A stretch of 64,000 bases of DNA from Theristus sp. LFF4_11 (Eukaryota; Nematoda; Chromadorea; Monhysterida; Xyalidae): assembly GCA_030248135.1 (NCBI GenBank), contig JASANC010001614.1, positions 1-64,000 of the forward strand, read 5' to 3'. Shown here in pieces: positions 33,680 to 44,289 of this stretch. The position numbers and the translations under genes are program-made. The stretch's first letter is position 1. Every line of letters begins with the position of its first letter. Under the pieces are notes generated by a model that saw only the letters and a program-made list of their open reading frames with translations, was not told where the DNA came from and did not search any database.

Positions 33680-34075
33680 CCCTACCCGCAGGGGTATGTC
33701 ACTTTCCACCCGGTCCTGGGGTGACGGCTCCGACTGCCAATTCAGACCGACGGACTGCTGAAAGACGTCATCAGCGACGGCGGGCAACCTAGGGGGCGAC
33801 GGGTGATGACGACGATCAGCGTCGTGCAGCCCTACTGGGTGTGTAGAAAAGTCATCAGAGCCCAGGGGAGTGCTTGGACAGCGGTTAGCAGGAGGGGGCG
33901 GCAGACTCGCCAGTGGCATAACCTGGGTGCCAGTTGAGTCTGATTGCATCCGCCGGGTTAGTGCTACACTACTCTGCATCTATGCCTTACAGAACAGCTG
34001 ATAAAATTGATGGGTGTAGCGGCGCGATTACGAGTCACTACGGGGAATAAATTTAGGTTAGTAACTTTCGAACTT
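33680..34075. other. GC-richer unclassified block upstream of the hairpin array
   Basis: About 400 bp of clearly higher GC than its surroundings. It contains ACCCGGTCCTGGGGTGACGG and ends CACTACGGGGAATAAATTTA, reminiscent of the 3' end of a retroposon. A minus-strand frame at 33554-33979 is Pro/Ser-rich and unassigned. It may be a retroelement fragment, but no domain is recognisable. Confidence 0.35.
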
Positions 34076-34087
34076 AGCTAATATTCC

Positions 34088-34460
34088 GTCGCACAGAATA
34101 CAACCTGATAGGCGTGCGGAGGGGCTAAACCAGTCGCACAGCTTCCAGCCTGATAGGCGAGCTAGGGGACTGGCACCGTCGCACAGCCAACAACCTGATA
34201 GGCGTGCCAAGGGTCTAACTCAGTCGCTCAGACCACAACCCGATAGGCGTGCTGAGATTGGGGAATTCCAGTCGCTCAGGATGAAGAACTGATAGGCGTG
34301 CTGAGAAAGGGGGGGCTTGGTCGCTCAGAATTGCTAACTGATAGGCGTGCGGTGACAGGGGGACCCTAGGCGCTCAGAGTGGTAGCTGATAGGCGTGCTA
34401 GCACAGGGGAACCTTCGTCGCTCAGAATTGCACTCTGATAGGCGTGCGTAATAACTAGCT
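34088..34460. repeat. Eight-unit array with constant blocks and hypervariable segments
   Basis: Units start at 34088, 34133, 34178, 34223, 34271, 34320, 34370 and 34417. Each has GTCGC(A/T)CAG, then 7-9 variable bases, then CTGATAGGCGTGC, then 15-18 variable bases. The constant CAG and CTG can pair across the first variable segment in seven of eight units. A CTTAGCTA word (34073-34080) and its inverse TAGCTAAG (about 34456-34463) frame the array. It is not a CRISPR (eukaryotic host, uneven units). Function unknown. Confidence 0.85.
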
Positions 34461-34463
34461 AAG

Positions 34464-37400
34464 ATGAAAGCAGGAGTGCTCGGGTGGGAGACAAATGATT
34501 TCTCACTGTTCCTACGACGGCAAACACACAACCACGTTTATTGCATAAAAGCAAAGTGACAGAGCTCAAATATTCATAGTAGGAAAATATTGCAACTGAA
34601 GTGGATTTACAAAAACGGAAGGCGAAAAGATCACGTACTCGAAATCTGCGTGGGAAAGTCCGCCTTCCAACCGTCACGAGCACACATAAAGAATGCACAA
34701 GCGTGCGCAGCACGTGAATAATCGCGCTGCGTCGCTATGCACGCTCTATGCAAGCACGCAACAACAACACGCGGGCACACATAACAATGCACAACAACAA
34801 CGTGTAAAATCGGGGATTCAATAAAAGTCTGCTGAAAAGTTTTAAAAATCAATGAAATAGTGTTGGATTCGGATAGATCTCAACGAGACGCATCGATTGA
34901 TGTATAGTTTGTTAATAGTTGATTGTGTTTTAAGCGATAAAATCGGTGATCTTTGAAGTTGTGTTCGAAAACGCTAAGCTACTTGGGAAAAATACACTAG
35001 AATGCTAAGCTACTACTAAAAATTGGTGATTACTTACTGATTGGTTGGATTTGAATAATTAAAAATCATCGGTCGACATCTGAGCTTGCGTAGCGGACGC
35101 ATAGCTCACATCAGAATGCTCGACAAATGTTCTATTATCGTTGTTTATGGTTCTTGTTGCTGATTGGTTGAGGTCCGTTGCTGATTGGTTGATTGTTCGT
35201 TATGGTCAGCAAAATGTTCAGATGTTCACCGTTGTTGTGCCGTTGCACGTGTTGATTGTTCGTGTTGTGTCTCGCTGTCGCTCGCTCGACCGTTTGGGCG
35301 GGTTTGCACGGCAGCTCGGGTTTGCACGGCAGCGTAATGACGTCGCGCCAGTGGCTCATTTGTACGATCGAACTTTACGCCTTTTTGGACTTCGACATGC
35401 ATCACTACACAAGTGCACAAGCATTGTGCGTGGGGCTGAAGCTGAAGCGTTTATTCGAATAGTTGCACAAGTTGCAGTACAATAGAATCATGTGTCCACG
35501 CGCTTTGTGAACAAAAGTACAATTCATGATTTTCGTTCGGGACATCTGAAAGCTAAACGAACGAGACACGCTGCACGGGTGAGACTTGATATTGAAGTAC
35601 AGTATTGAAAACGTTCACGTACAAAGTGTCAGATGGCATTCGATTCGTTGACTACTTGTTTGTTGACAACAAACTGATTGCATGTCGACTGGTTGCGTCT
35701 TGCGTTGGAATTTCGTAAACTTCTCGCTGATTCGTCGGAATGCTTTCGTCAAAATTTGTCGCAGCCAATCAGCGTGCGTTTGAATTCTTCCAGAGCGAAC
35801 GCAGCGATCCGGCTCCGGCTAAATTGTTCAATTTTTTTCACATACATAGTAAAAATAGGCAAAAAATATCCAACAACTAAAAATCTAACTAACAGGTAAT
35901 GCAAATGTTTTTTTTGGTTTTCGATTCCATTCGACGTCGATACGACTTTATTTTGCTTTGGTTGATGGGAATTCTTCAAAGTCGCGCGCGTTGTCGGCGT
36001 CACTGTCAAGGCAAAAACAACAACAACCTTCAAGCTGGGCTTAACCGCCTCTTTTATCTTTTTTTTATAGTTTTGCCGCGCATGCAATTAAACACTTCAC
36101 GATTTCACTACGTTGTTCAACACGTTTTTCTGATTGGATAGCATAACCGGAGAACTGGTTACCACGGTACACTCACGGTAGGAAAACCGAGGCCCTGATA
36201 ATTGGTCACCAAGTGCGGTTCTGCTGACCAAATCCTGTATTACCCAGCCTCTGTTCTGTGTGCTCTCAAAAATCTGCAATCCACGTTCATTGATTATCAT
36301 CACAACTTTGTGTGGTGTTGAACCCTCGCAAACACAAACTGACGTAAACTTTTTGTTGTTTTATTCTATGATGATTAGCAGTTGACATACTTGTACCGTA
36401 TATAACCTAGGCGATCACAATAGCAACGTTGCGTTTATGTTTGGAACGCAAAACGTAAAAAACACACACTAATATTGCGTGCTCTACACTTGTAACGAAA
36501 CGTTGACATAAACTTCAAAACAAAAAGATTTATAGTCACCAACATAAAATAGAACACTCCTCGTGGTAAAAAAAGCACACGACACTCACAATTATGACTC
36601 TTGTTGTTGTAAAAGTAAAAAGAGGTCACGCAAGTAAAGATTAAACTTAAATCTTTTTCACAGTGTTTTTTACTTTTTGAAATTTTCTTTTGGAAGCTAT
36701 GAATTAGAAGACGCAAACTCAAAACTTACAATTGTTTGGTTTGTTTTAGTACAAAAATAGGTTTTACGATCAACTTTAGAGCACAACTCAAAATGTTGAC
36801 GATTTTATATGGATTATACTTGGATGATGAATGCTTGCTGCATAATTTGACCAACGTAACTTTTGTGGTGAGAGAAATTTAATTTATGGCATTTGCCATT
36901 GATCAACAAAACAATAACATGATAATCCAATTCAATGTAATAAATAAAATAATTTTTGGAGCCGTAAAGCAGAAACATAATTTAATTTCTGCGTGAAACA
37001 GCACGTCCCGCGTTCGTCACATATGGTTTTTACTCGCTAATAGCCATGAAGTTAGTACTCCGTTGAAGAGTGTTAAGACGATGCCAAAAAATAACGATAA
37101 TGAAACCTGCAAATTGAACAAACACAAAAATAGTATAAGATCATCAAAGAGTACAAAAAATTAAAAACAATACCGCATAAAAATAGCTCACTCGGTCGTA
37201 AACGAAGGATGGTATAAAGTATGTGAACCACAACAAATAAAATTGAAAAAAGAATGAAAAGCTCCAGAAAACTAACAAATGGTATGAGAAATTGAGAAAA
37301 AAAGGTCTACAAAGCAGTGCATAAGAATGAATGAAGAAATAATAATAACCACCGACATGTACAGACTCAAATACATTCAATTAAAACTGATCAACAAAAT

Positions 37401-37598
37401 AAAACTTGTGTGCAAAAGAAATATTTAAATCATGATCTTGTTCTGACCAAACGAATCAAGCCCAAAATCTGTCAGTTTTCAGTCTTGGTATGAAAGTCTT
37501 GGCTTTTCAAATCTCCCACTGAAAAATATTGCGCATGTTCGAATCACACATCCGCTCGTTTTTCTTCAAAAACAATATGAGATATTTGTTGTGTACAG
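34464..37598. other. No gene recognised; includes R7 copy 2 at 35519-35630
   Basis: AT-rich DNA with many short frames and no protein family. A short direct repeat TTGCTGATTGGTTGA occurs twice at 35157-35192. R7 copy 2 (GGGACATCTGAAAGCTAAAC) is the only shared repeat. Confidence 0.5.
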
Positions 37599-37600
37599 TA

Positions 37601-38516
37601 CAGGGTGGGCCAAAAAAAGGTTCCATTTTCAAATCGTCTGTCGCTGGCTGGTGTTTTAATATTATGAACTGAAATTTTCAGCACTGATAAAACATGTGAT
37701 GCCATTTTACTGACAAATTTTTTTTCCCGATATATAATTCCTGGCGCTCACTGTGGCAGATTTTCTAAAAAAGCTCGAAAAATCAACAAATTGACTGAAA
37801 TGAGTGCAAGAAAAATTAGTATCAAGATGCGTGATCCAATTCTGAAACTGTTGCGAAGGTGACAAATGGGTCTTTTTGGATACCCGGGGTATTGATAGTT
37901 CAAATCATGCGCTCAGAGTGGAAAGGTCTCACACTTGAATTGCATTTGAGCAGCTCGAGCGAATCTCTGATGTTTCACAACGGACTCGAGTCAGCAGCCA
38001 TGCGACTGCGACAGAAAGAATTGTTCAGTTGACTTTTTTTGTTTTCTGTGTTACTCTGTCTGTTACTTTGTTTCTTTTGAAAAGTTTTTCTGCGGTTTGA
38101 ATAAAAACAGTGTTTCAGTTTCAGTTTTCTGCAGTTTCGTCATGGTTAAGTGGACAGCAGAACAACGGGTCTGGTGTGCTATCTGGTGGCAGCAATCTAA
38201 AAGTTTTTCTGCAGTGACTCGCCAGTTTCGCGTAAAATTCAATCCAGCCGCTGCGGACGAGAACCTTGATGATTATTTGGATGTCTATGAGCAATGATTC
38301 GTTGTGAAATTCTTGGTTAAAAATCCGTTTTTTTGAAAATTTGGGAATTTTTAAACATTGTGCTGTAAAACTGAATCTATTTGACCAAATTAGATAAAAA
38401 TTTTGTCAGAAAAATGGCATCACATGTTTTATCAATGCTGAAAATTTCAGTTCATAATATTGAAACACCAGCTAGTGACAGCGGTTTGAAAATTGAACCT
38501 TTTTTGGCCCACCCTG
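37601..38516 (+). mobile_element. Deleted mariner-like element with TA target duplication
   Basis: The left end is CAGGGTGGGCCAAAAAAAGG and the right end is CCTTTTTTGGCCCACCCTG. Both are flanked by TA (37599-37600, 38517-38518). The inverted repeat extends inward for about 130 bp (for example ACTGAAATTTTCAGCACTGA against TCAATGCTGAAAATTTCAGT). The 916-bp element keeps only the start of a transposase frame. Confidence 0.88.
38142..38297 (+). pseudogene. Transposase fragment, N-terminal HTH (DUF4817-like)
   Basis: A 51-residue frame starts MVKWTAEQRVWCAIWW, continues QQSKSFSAVTRQFRVKF and stops soon after. The pattern resembles the DUF4817-type helix-turn-helix at the N-terminus of many arthropod and nematode mariner/Tc-type transposases. 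The DDE catalytic domain is absent. A sister fragment is at 47178-47309. Confidence 0.7.
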
Positions 38517-38661
38517 TATTCACGGTAGCAAAAAGTTGCATTTCAATTATAGCAGCTATCACACTCTGATATACAGTACACAAGTACATATTTGAATGGG
38601 AGCAACTCGCAAAAGTTTTGAAACGAAGCTAAATTAGTTTTTTTCAATTCGATGATTGATT

Positions 38662-39219
38662 TTATTTCATTGGCATGTAAGATGCTGGGAAGTCGTCCAA
38701 GTCGAACTGTGGGGTGCTGCTCCTGCAGATGGCCGATGCGAAATTTGCTGAACTTTGCTGAATGGTCGATCCACTGACATTCGTCGTCGTTTGCTTGGCG
38801 CTCATCTGCAAGAGAAAACACCAGATTGTTTTAGTTAGCGCACTTTATTATTGAGTCTACTTGCCTTTGAGATAGTTTTTTGTGCAACAACCTGCTGATC
38901 CTCAAAAGCACCATATGGCGCTTATAAAATGTGTTTTAGAGATTTCTTCGAATATGTCCGACTGAAACGACGTCACAGCGTCACCAGAACGTCAATTTGT
39001 CATGTCCAGTAATCGAACTCTCAGTTTCACTGATCGCTTTACACAAAGGGAGAGATGCAGTCGAACTCTGGTGCTCCAGTGGCTGTTTTTGACAAAAGCA
39101 AATGACGTCACTTCAATCGGACACGTTCGAATCGCTGTGCGAGACTGAAATCGTCCAACCGACCGTGGTCTGCTGGAATTCAAAGTGCGGCGCGTCCATC
39201 TGCGCTCGTGAGCTGGGAG

Positions 39220-39256
<37 letters not shown>

Positions 39257-42200
39257 CGCGGCGGACGTCGCCGGAAAATAGTTCAGTTTCTGCGTCGGCA
39301 CCTTCGCGTCGAGGTTCGTGATCGGATCGAACGACTGAAACATTGACGAGTTGATCATGGGCGCCTGCGACGAGACGACCGGCACGAGGCTGCTGCCGCC
39401 GCCGTCGAACGATGGGCCGCACATCGAATAGCCGTTGTCTGTAGCAGGGAACAAATCGTAGCCGATATAAAAGAGTCGTTGATTCAGAGCCTAGCTCTTG
39501 TGGTTTCTTTGTCGATGCCAATCGTTGTTTTTTTATTGGAAATCGAAAGAAGAAACGTCACAACGCAGAAGTATCATTTACAGTGAAATTGTGTGAGAAA
39601 AGTGTCGGTAAGAACTGGTGGAATTACCACCAGCAAGGTTGTGGACGGTCGTTATGTTGTTCTCATATGCTTTCGTCACTGAAATCAAACAAAACAAAAA
39701 AGCTTAACGGCCAACTGACCAGCAGCGTAGGGGTCGTACGGCTGCAGGTCACCGTGCGCGGGCGCACCGGCGCCGTGCGTCGGCGGGCGCATCGGGATCG
39801 GTCCGGTGCCGCTGAAGCGCGTCTGTTGACTCGAGATCTGCTGCTGCACGTGCATCGCGACGCCGTTCGGCCCGATCGGCGGTCCGACGTTCTGAATGTT
39901 CACTTGCCCGATCGAGAGGTTCGCGTTCAGAAACGTGTTGTTCACGGTCGGCGGGGCGCCCGCTCCGAAATCCTGCTGCTGCTGCTGCTGCTGCTTGGCG
40001 CCCGTGCCGTTGTTGTTGTTGTTGTTATTCGGCGCACCCGGTGCCGGTCCGAAATCGGACTGCGGCTGCCCGCCGGGTGCGTTGCCGTTCTGTGACGGGT
40101 CGTAGAAGTACGAGCCGGACTGTCCGGGGCCGGACGGCGGCGGCGGCATTGCACCGCCGGGCGGTCCTTGTGGCGGCGGGCCGCCGTCGAACGGAGCACC
40201 GCCGTAGTAGGGATTCGGCTGCGGCTGGTGCATGTAGGACGGTTGCGTGCACGACGGGTCGTTCGCATCGAGGCACCCGTCGCCCATCATCATGATGCCG
40301 CCTTGCGCGGGCATCGCCGACGGTCGCACGTTTGGCGGCACGGCCATCATCGGCTTCGGCGGCGGCGGCCCGCCGGACGGCGGCAGCGGCATTCGATTCG
40401 GTGCGCCGTTAAGCATCATGCCGCGCATCTCGAACTCTCTGAAAAAATCGCGCGGCGTTTCGGATCGTGAGAGTGTTGCGAGCGCGCAGGTTGACTGCCG
40501 CTCACACAGACGGATGTCACAGCAGCATTCACGTCGTCGTGCGTCACTGCGCAACACTACCCGTGTTATAATCCTTTATTTTGGTCCCACAACTCGATGT
40601 GCGCAGTTTTATGTAAACAGGTGAACAGTTTTATGCATGACGCGGGATTTCAAAATTGGCAGTGATCAAGAGTCCTCTATGTAGGGCCGGGCCGGGTCAC
40701 GGCTATTTTTGAATAAGCATTGAAACTGGTTTCCTTTCTACGTCTCCATACACGCATTGAGTCGCAGCATCGAATAAATTGGCCATAGAACAAATGGTGC
40801 AACGGTTCTAGTCTAACACTGTACCTCCTCTGCGTGTGCATCATCATGCGCTGCCAGTTCGCCTGTTGCTCGGGCGGCATCATCATCGGCCGGGTGCCCC
40901 GCTGGTCCATGAACTGATGGCGCATGTGCACGGCGGTCACTCCGTTCGGCGCCATCGTCTGCTGCTGCCACATGATCTGCTGCTGATGGTGCTGGTGCAT
41001 CATGTGCGCCGGGGCGCCTGTGCACACGAACGAACAGTACAGTTTGAGAGATAAGCCGTTTAAAAAAAAACTGAACTGAGAAATGTTGCACAGCGCTGTG
41101 CTGTAAAACATGTATTGCAGTCCTCTCTATTCTCCAAACTGGCGATTGTTGCCTGTTACCTCAAACAAGCGTTCTGTTTTATCCGCAAACACTGACCGGG
41201 GTGCATCAGCGGTCCGGCGGGCCCCTGATTCGGCGGCTGTTTCGGCATCAATTGATCTTGGATCATTTCGAGCTGTTGCATTTTCTCCTGTCGCGCGCGT
41301 AGTTTCTCCGGTGGCAGGTCGTTCTCGTCACCTGCCGACTGTCGGCCGCCACCATTGCCGCCGGCTGACGTTCGTGGCGTCATCACTGGCGCTGCGTTTC
41401 CGCCGCCTGGAATGGTTTTAGAACGTTGTCATTATTACGGTTCAGAATTCGGAGCAACATTACTTTTACAATAGCCACAAGCTTCGTCAGTATTTGATCT
41501 AATGATACGAGCAACTTTGGCTTCAAAAAACCTCATTGCCAAATGACTTTAGTTGTGAACAACTTGAAAGCTGAATCAACTTGAAGTGACATCTTTTCAT
41601 CAAAAAACACTTCATCAGTTCGGAACAAATTTACATTGAACAAACGTTAGCTTTTTAGGGAGAAGCCCAGAAAGACTGACCTCTTGCGCCACGGGTGGGC
41701 CCACTGCCAGATACGGGCGGGTTGCCGACGCCGGAGCCGGCTGATGAGGGCCCCATTGGGCCGATGTCGTACGCTCGCGGTGAGCCAAGACGGGCTTGTT
41801 TCTGAAACAATCAATTTACACAATTCACGATTTCAAAAGTCAAAATGCCATTTCATACTTCTCTGTAATCTAAACTTATTGCATCCGAAAGTCGCATGTG
41901 CTCAATCAGTCTGTCAACTGGAACGCTGAACTGGACTGGAAAAAACGAAAAACTTATCGAAAAAAAACGCCTAAAATCAAACGAGCCACTGACGACACTC
42001 AAAAAGAAAGAAAGAAAAAAGCCACCACGAACCAAGGGCGGCTCGAACAGACTGGTCTCCTGCGTCATGCGCTCCATCTGTTGCAGCGGGTTGATCTCGT
42101 TCATCATGTGCGGCGGCGCCGGGCGGCCGTGGTGATGGTGATGGTGCACGTCTGTCGGGTGCTGGTGCATGCCGCCGGTGTTGTTGTTGCTGTCGTCGAA

Positions 42201-43979
42201 GTTGCGTTTGCTATTACCACTGTGGTTGTTGTTTGTCGCCGCGACGCCGCCACCGCCGCCGAGCACCGGTCCAACGCTCATCGGCTGCTGATTGTACAAG
42301 TTGATCGTGTTGCTGGCCGGCGGCACGCTCATTGGCCCGCCAGGCATGTTCGCCGTCGTGCTGTTGCTGTTGACGACGGTACTGCTGTTGCTGTTGGTCG
42401 TGCTGCACGCGCTGATCGGCGTCGTTGGCAGTGACGCTGGAAAAACGGGAAAAAAGCTGTAAACCATCACGCTGTCATAGGTTTTTCTTGCATTGTGCGG
42501 GCTGTACGAGCGTATGCACCGCTGTGTGTTTGCGGTTTCGAAATCGCCGGCGACATTTTTTCGAGTGTGATGGCACTATGTATGTCTTTGTTTCACGCAA
42601 ACAACGCTCGCGGACAAGAGTTGTAAACAAAAGAGGAACGACGAGCGAAATCAAAGACATTGAAAATGTGCACGTTTGCTGCGACGAACTTGACGGTGCG
42701 TCGATGTGGTGGCCGGCGGTGGCCAGCGGTGTGCCGGGTGCCTTGTGCGACTGCGGGGTGCGCGGTGTGCGCGGTGCCTGTTGCTGCTGCGCCTGCGACG
42801 GCGGTACACTCGAGGGGCCGGTCGCCGGTGAGCGCACGGCCTGCGGACTCAGACACTCGAACTTGTTCGGCGGCTGAGATGGGGTGCCGGACGCCAACGC
42901 GGTCGCCAATGCTGACTGCTGTTGTTGTTGTTGTTGTGGTTGTTGACTTGTGCTCGGTGTGTCCTCAAACAGAATTTTTTTTGGACTCACAGTTTGGACA
43001 CGGTTCCATTGGAAAAAATCGTACTCACCGTTGAAACGCTGCAGTTCTTCTGGTGGTAATCGATAATGGACGGATACCTCTTTGTTTCCACTGCGTCGGC
43101 GGCCCTGTAGACATTGGAGAGAGAAAATAAAAAGAACATTGTGACACCGGCATCAAAAACCGTTTACATCGCGCTTTAAAACATCAAGAACAAAAAAACG
43201 AACAAATAGTAATTTAGGCACTGTTTTAAACGAGGACTAACCCAGGAAAACCTACAATGACAGAGCAATTTGTCCCAAAAACACCAAAAAACAAATCTGC
43301 CTCACTTGTTCGCCATATCAGTGGTGAACACGTAGGACGTGCGCGCCTCGCGATGCTGGTGGAATCGCGCCGCCTGATCATTCGACGATCCGGCGCTCAT
43401 AGTCCTTGAGACGGGCGTCGCGTAGCCGGCCGAAGTCGACGGATGCCTCGAATGCGGATGATGCTGCATCGCGGAAGGCGGTGGTGCGTAACCGGGCGGC
43501 GCCCCGTACGGATGGCCGGCGGCCGTTGAGACGATCGGGTACCGCGACGATGGCATCATGCCCGAAGGGTGATGCGGCACCGCATGATGCCCGAGCGGGT
43601 ACATGGCGCTGGTGCCCGGCTGCTGCGGCGGTGGCCCACCACTGTTGCTATACGCGTAGTAGGACGGCGGTGGTTGCGGTTGCGCAGGACCCGCTGTTGA
43701 AATACGTGGAAGTAACACCGTTTTATGCAAAAGACGAAAATTTAAGGTATCCGAAACATTGTAGCACCACAGAATCCAATCAATGTATGACGGGAATAAA
43801 TAAATTCCACTGATTCAGTCGAGCTTTTTTCAAAATTCCGATCTGCTCTCGATACAAGTGTAACATGCAATAAAAAGGGAAACTGTCCAGTCCAACCGAC
43901 CGTATGAGACGCCGGAAGCGAACCGCGGCTGCTGACTGGTCATTGGTGGTCCGTTCGGCGGTCCGTTGTTGATGTTCAT
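38662..43979 (-). CDS. BCL9/Legless-type Wnt transcriptional co-activator
   Basis: Twelve coding exons on the minus strand: 43979-43901, 43693-43306, 43104-43029, about 42915-42690, 42436-42033, 41930-41859, 41801-41681, 41406-41197, 41017-40825, 40438-39720, 39438-39164 and 38805-38662. Phases agree throughout, giving about 968 residues. HD1 crosses exons 2 and 3 (about 147-181): YVFTTDMANK joined to AADAVETKRYPSIIDYHQKN, matching the Pygopus PHD-binding motif of BCL9. HD2 (about 485-510) reads EKLRARQEKMQQLEMIQDQL followed by MPKQ, with the E..L..R.....L..IQ..L.P spacing of the beta-catenin-binding helix. The rest is Pro/Gln/Met/Asn-rich, with poly-Gln, poly-Asn and a His run. In known animals the protein bridges beta-catenin and Pygopus in the nucleus. 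The exon 4 acceptor and the first exon are the least certain parts; an upstream exon is possible. An AATAAA (38666-38661) overlaps the stop codon. Confidence 0.85.
39219..39257. repeat. (GTT)n microsatellite coding for poly-Asn in the BCL9-like gene
   Basis: Thirteen or so GTT units. In the minus-strand coding frame they give about 12 asparagines in exon 11. Shorter runs coding Asn and Gln occur in exons 10 and 4. Confidence 0.9.
40575..40795. mobile_element. MITE M3, copy 2, in intron 9 of the BCL9-like gene
   Basis: Contains TTATTTTGGTCCCACAACTC, CATGACGCGGGATTTCAAAA and CACGCATTGAGTCGCAGC in the same order as the copies at 3627 and 57440. Its end falls about 30 bp from the exon 9 donor. 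Confidence 0.65.
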
Positions 43980-44174
43980 CGTGTTCAATGGACTTTATTC
44001 GGTGGAACTTGTGAATTCGAATTGTGTAAAAATGGCAAAATATCAATGGCAAAAAATGAATTTTGCAACGGATCGAGATCAATCGGATGAATAATAATAA
44101 TAATAATGAAAATACAATATGTGCGTAAATGCATGGGGTGCAACGTCAGATGCCGCAATCCGTGAGCATGAAAA

Positions 44175-44285
44175 GTGACGTGAAAATATATTTGTCGCAA
44201 ATCGTCGCCGTCATCTTCGGCAGAGAGCCCACTGTTTTTGATTTGATTCAGCGGTGTGTCTGAAACATTAGATGCGTCATTCATT
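44175..44285 (-). CDS. Possible upstream exon of the BCL9-like gene
   Basis: A minus-strand frame starting MNDASNVSDTPLNQIKNSGL and continuing SAEDDGDDL has a possible acceptor inside it (GTTTCAG before ACACACCG) and a possible donor (CAC|GTCACT). It would place an acidic segment before the first assigned exon. The join to 43979 is not resolved because an in-frame stop lies just before that ATG, so this may be chance or an alternative 5' exon. Confidence 0.25.
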
Positions 44286-44289
44286 GAGA

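Noticed and set aside
34088..34460. CRISPR array
   Set aside because: The host is eukaryotic, the constant blocks are short and split in two, unit length drifts from 45 to 50 bp, and no cas-like gene is near.
34088..34460. Box C/D snoRNA cluster, from the recurring CTGA
   Set aside because: CTGA is present but no RTGATGA box is found at a suitable distance, and the units are too short.
39583..42877. Plus-strand frames opposite the BCL9-like exons
   Set aside because: Arg/Ala-rich shadows of GC-rich coding exons; the minus strand gives HD1, HD2 and phase-compatible splice sites.
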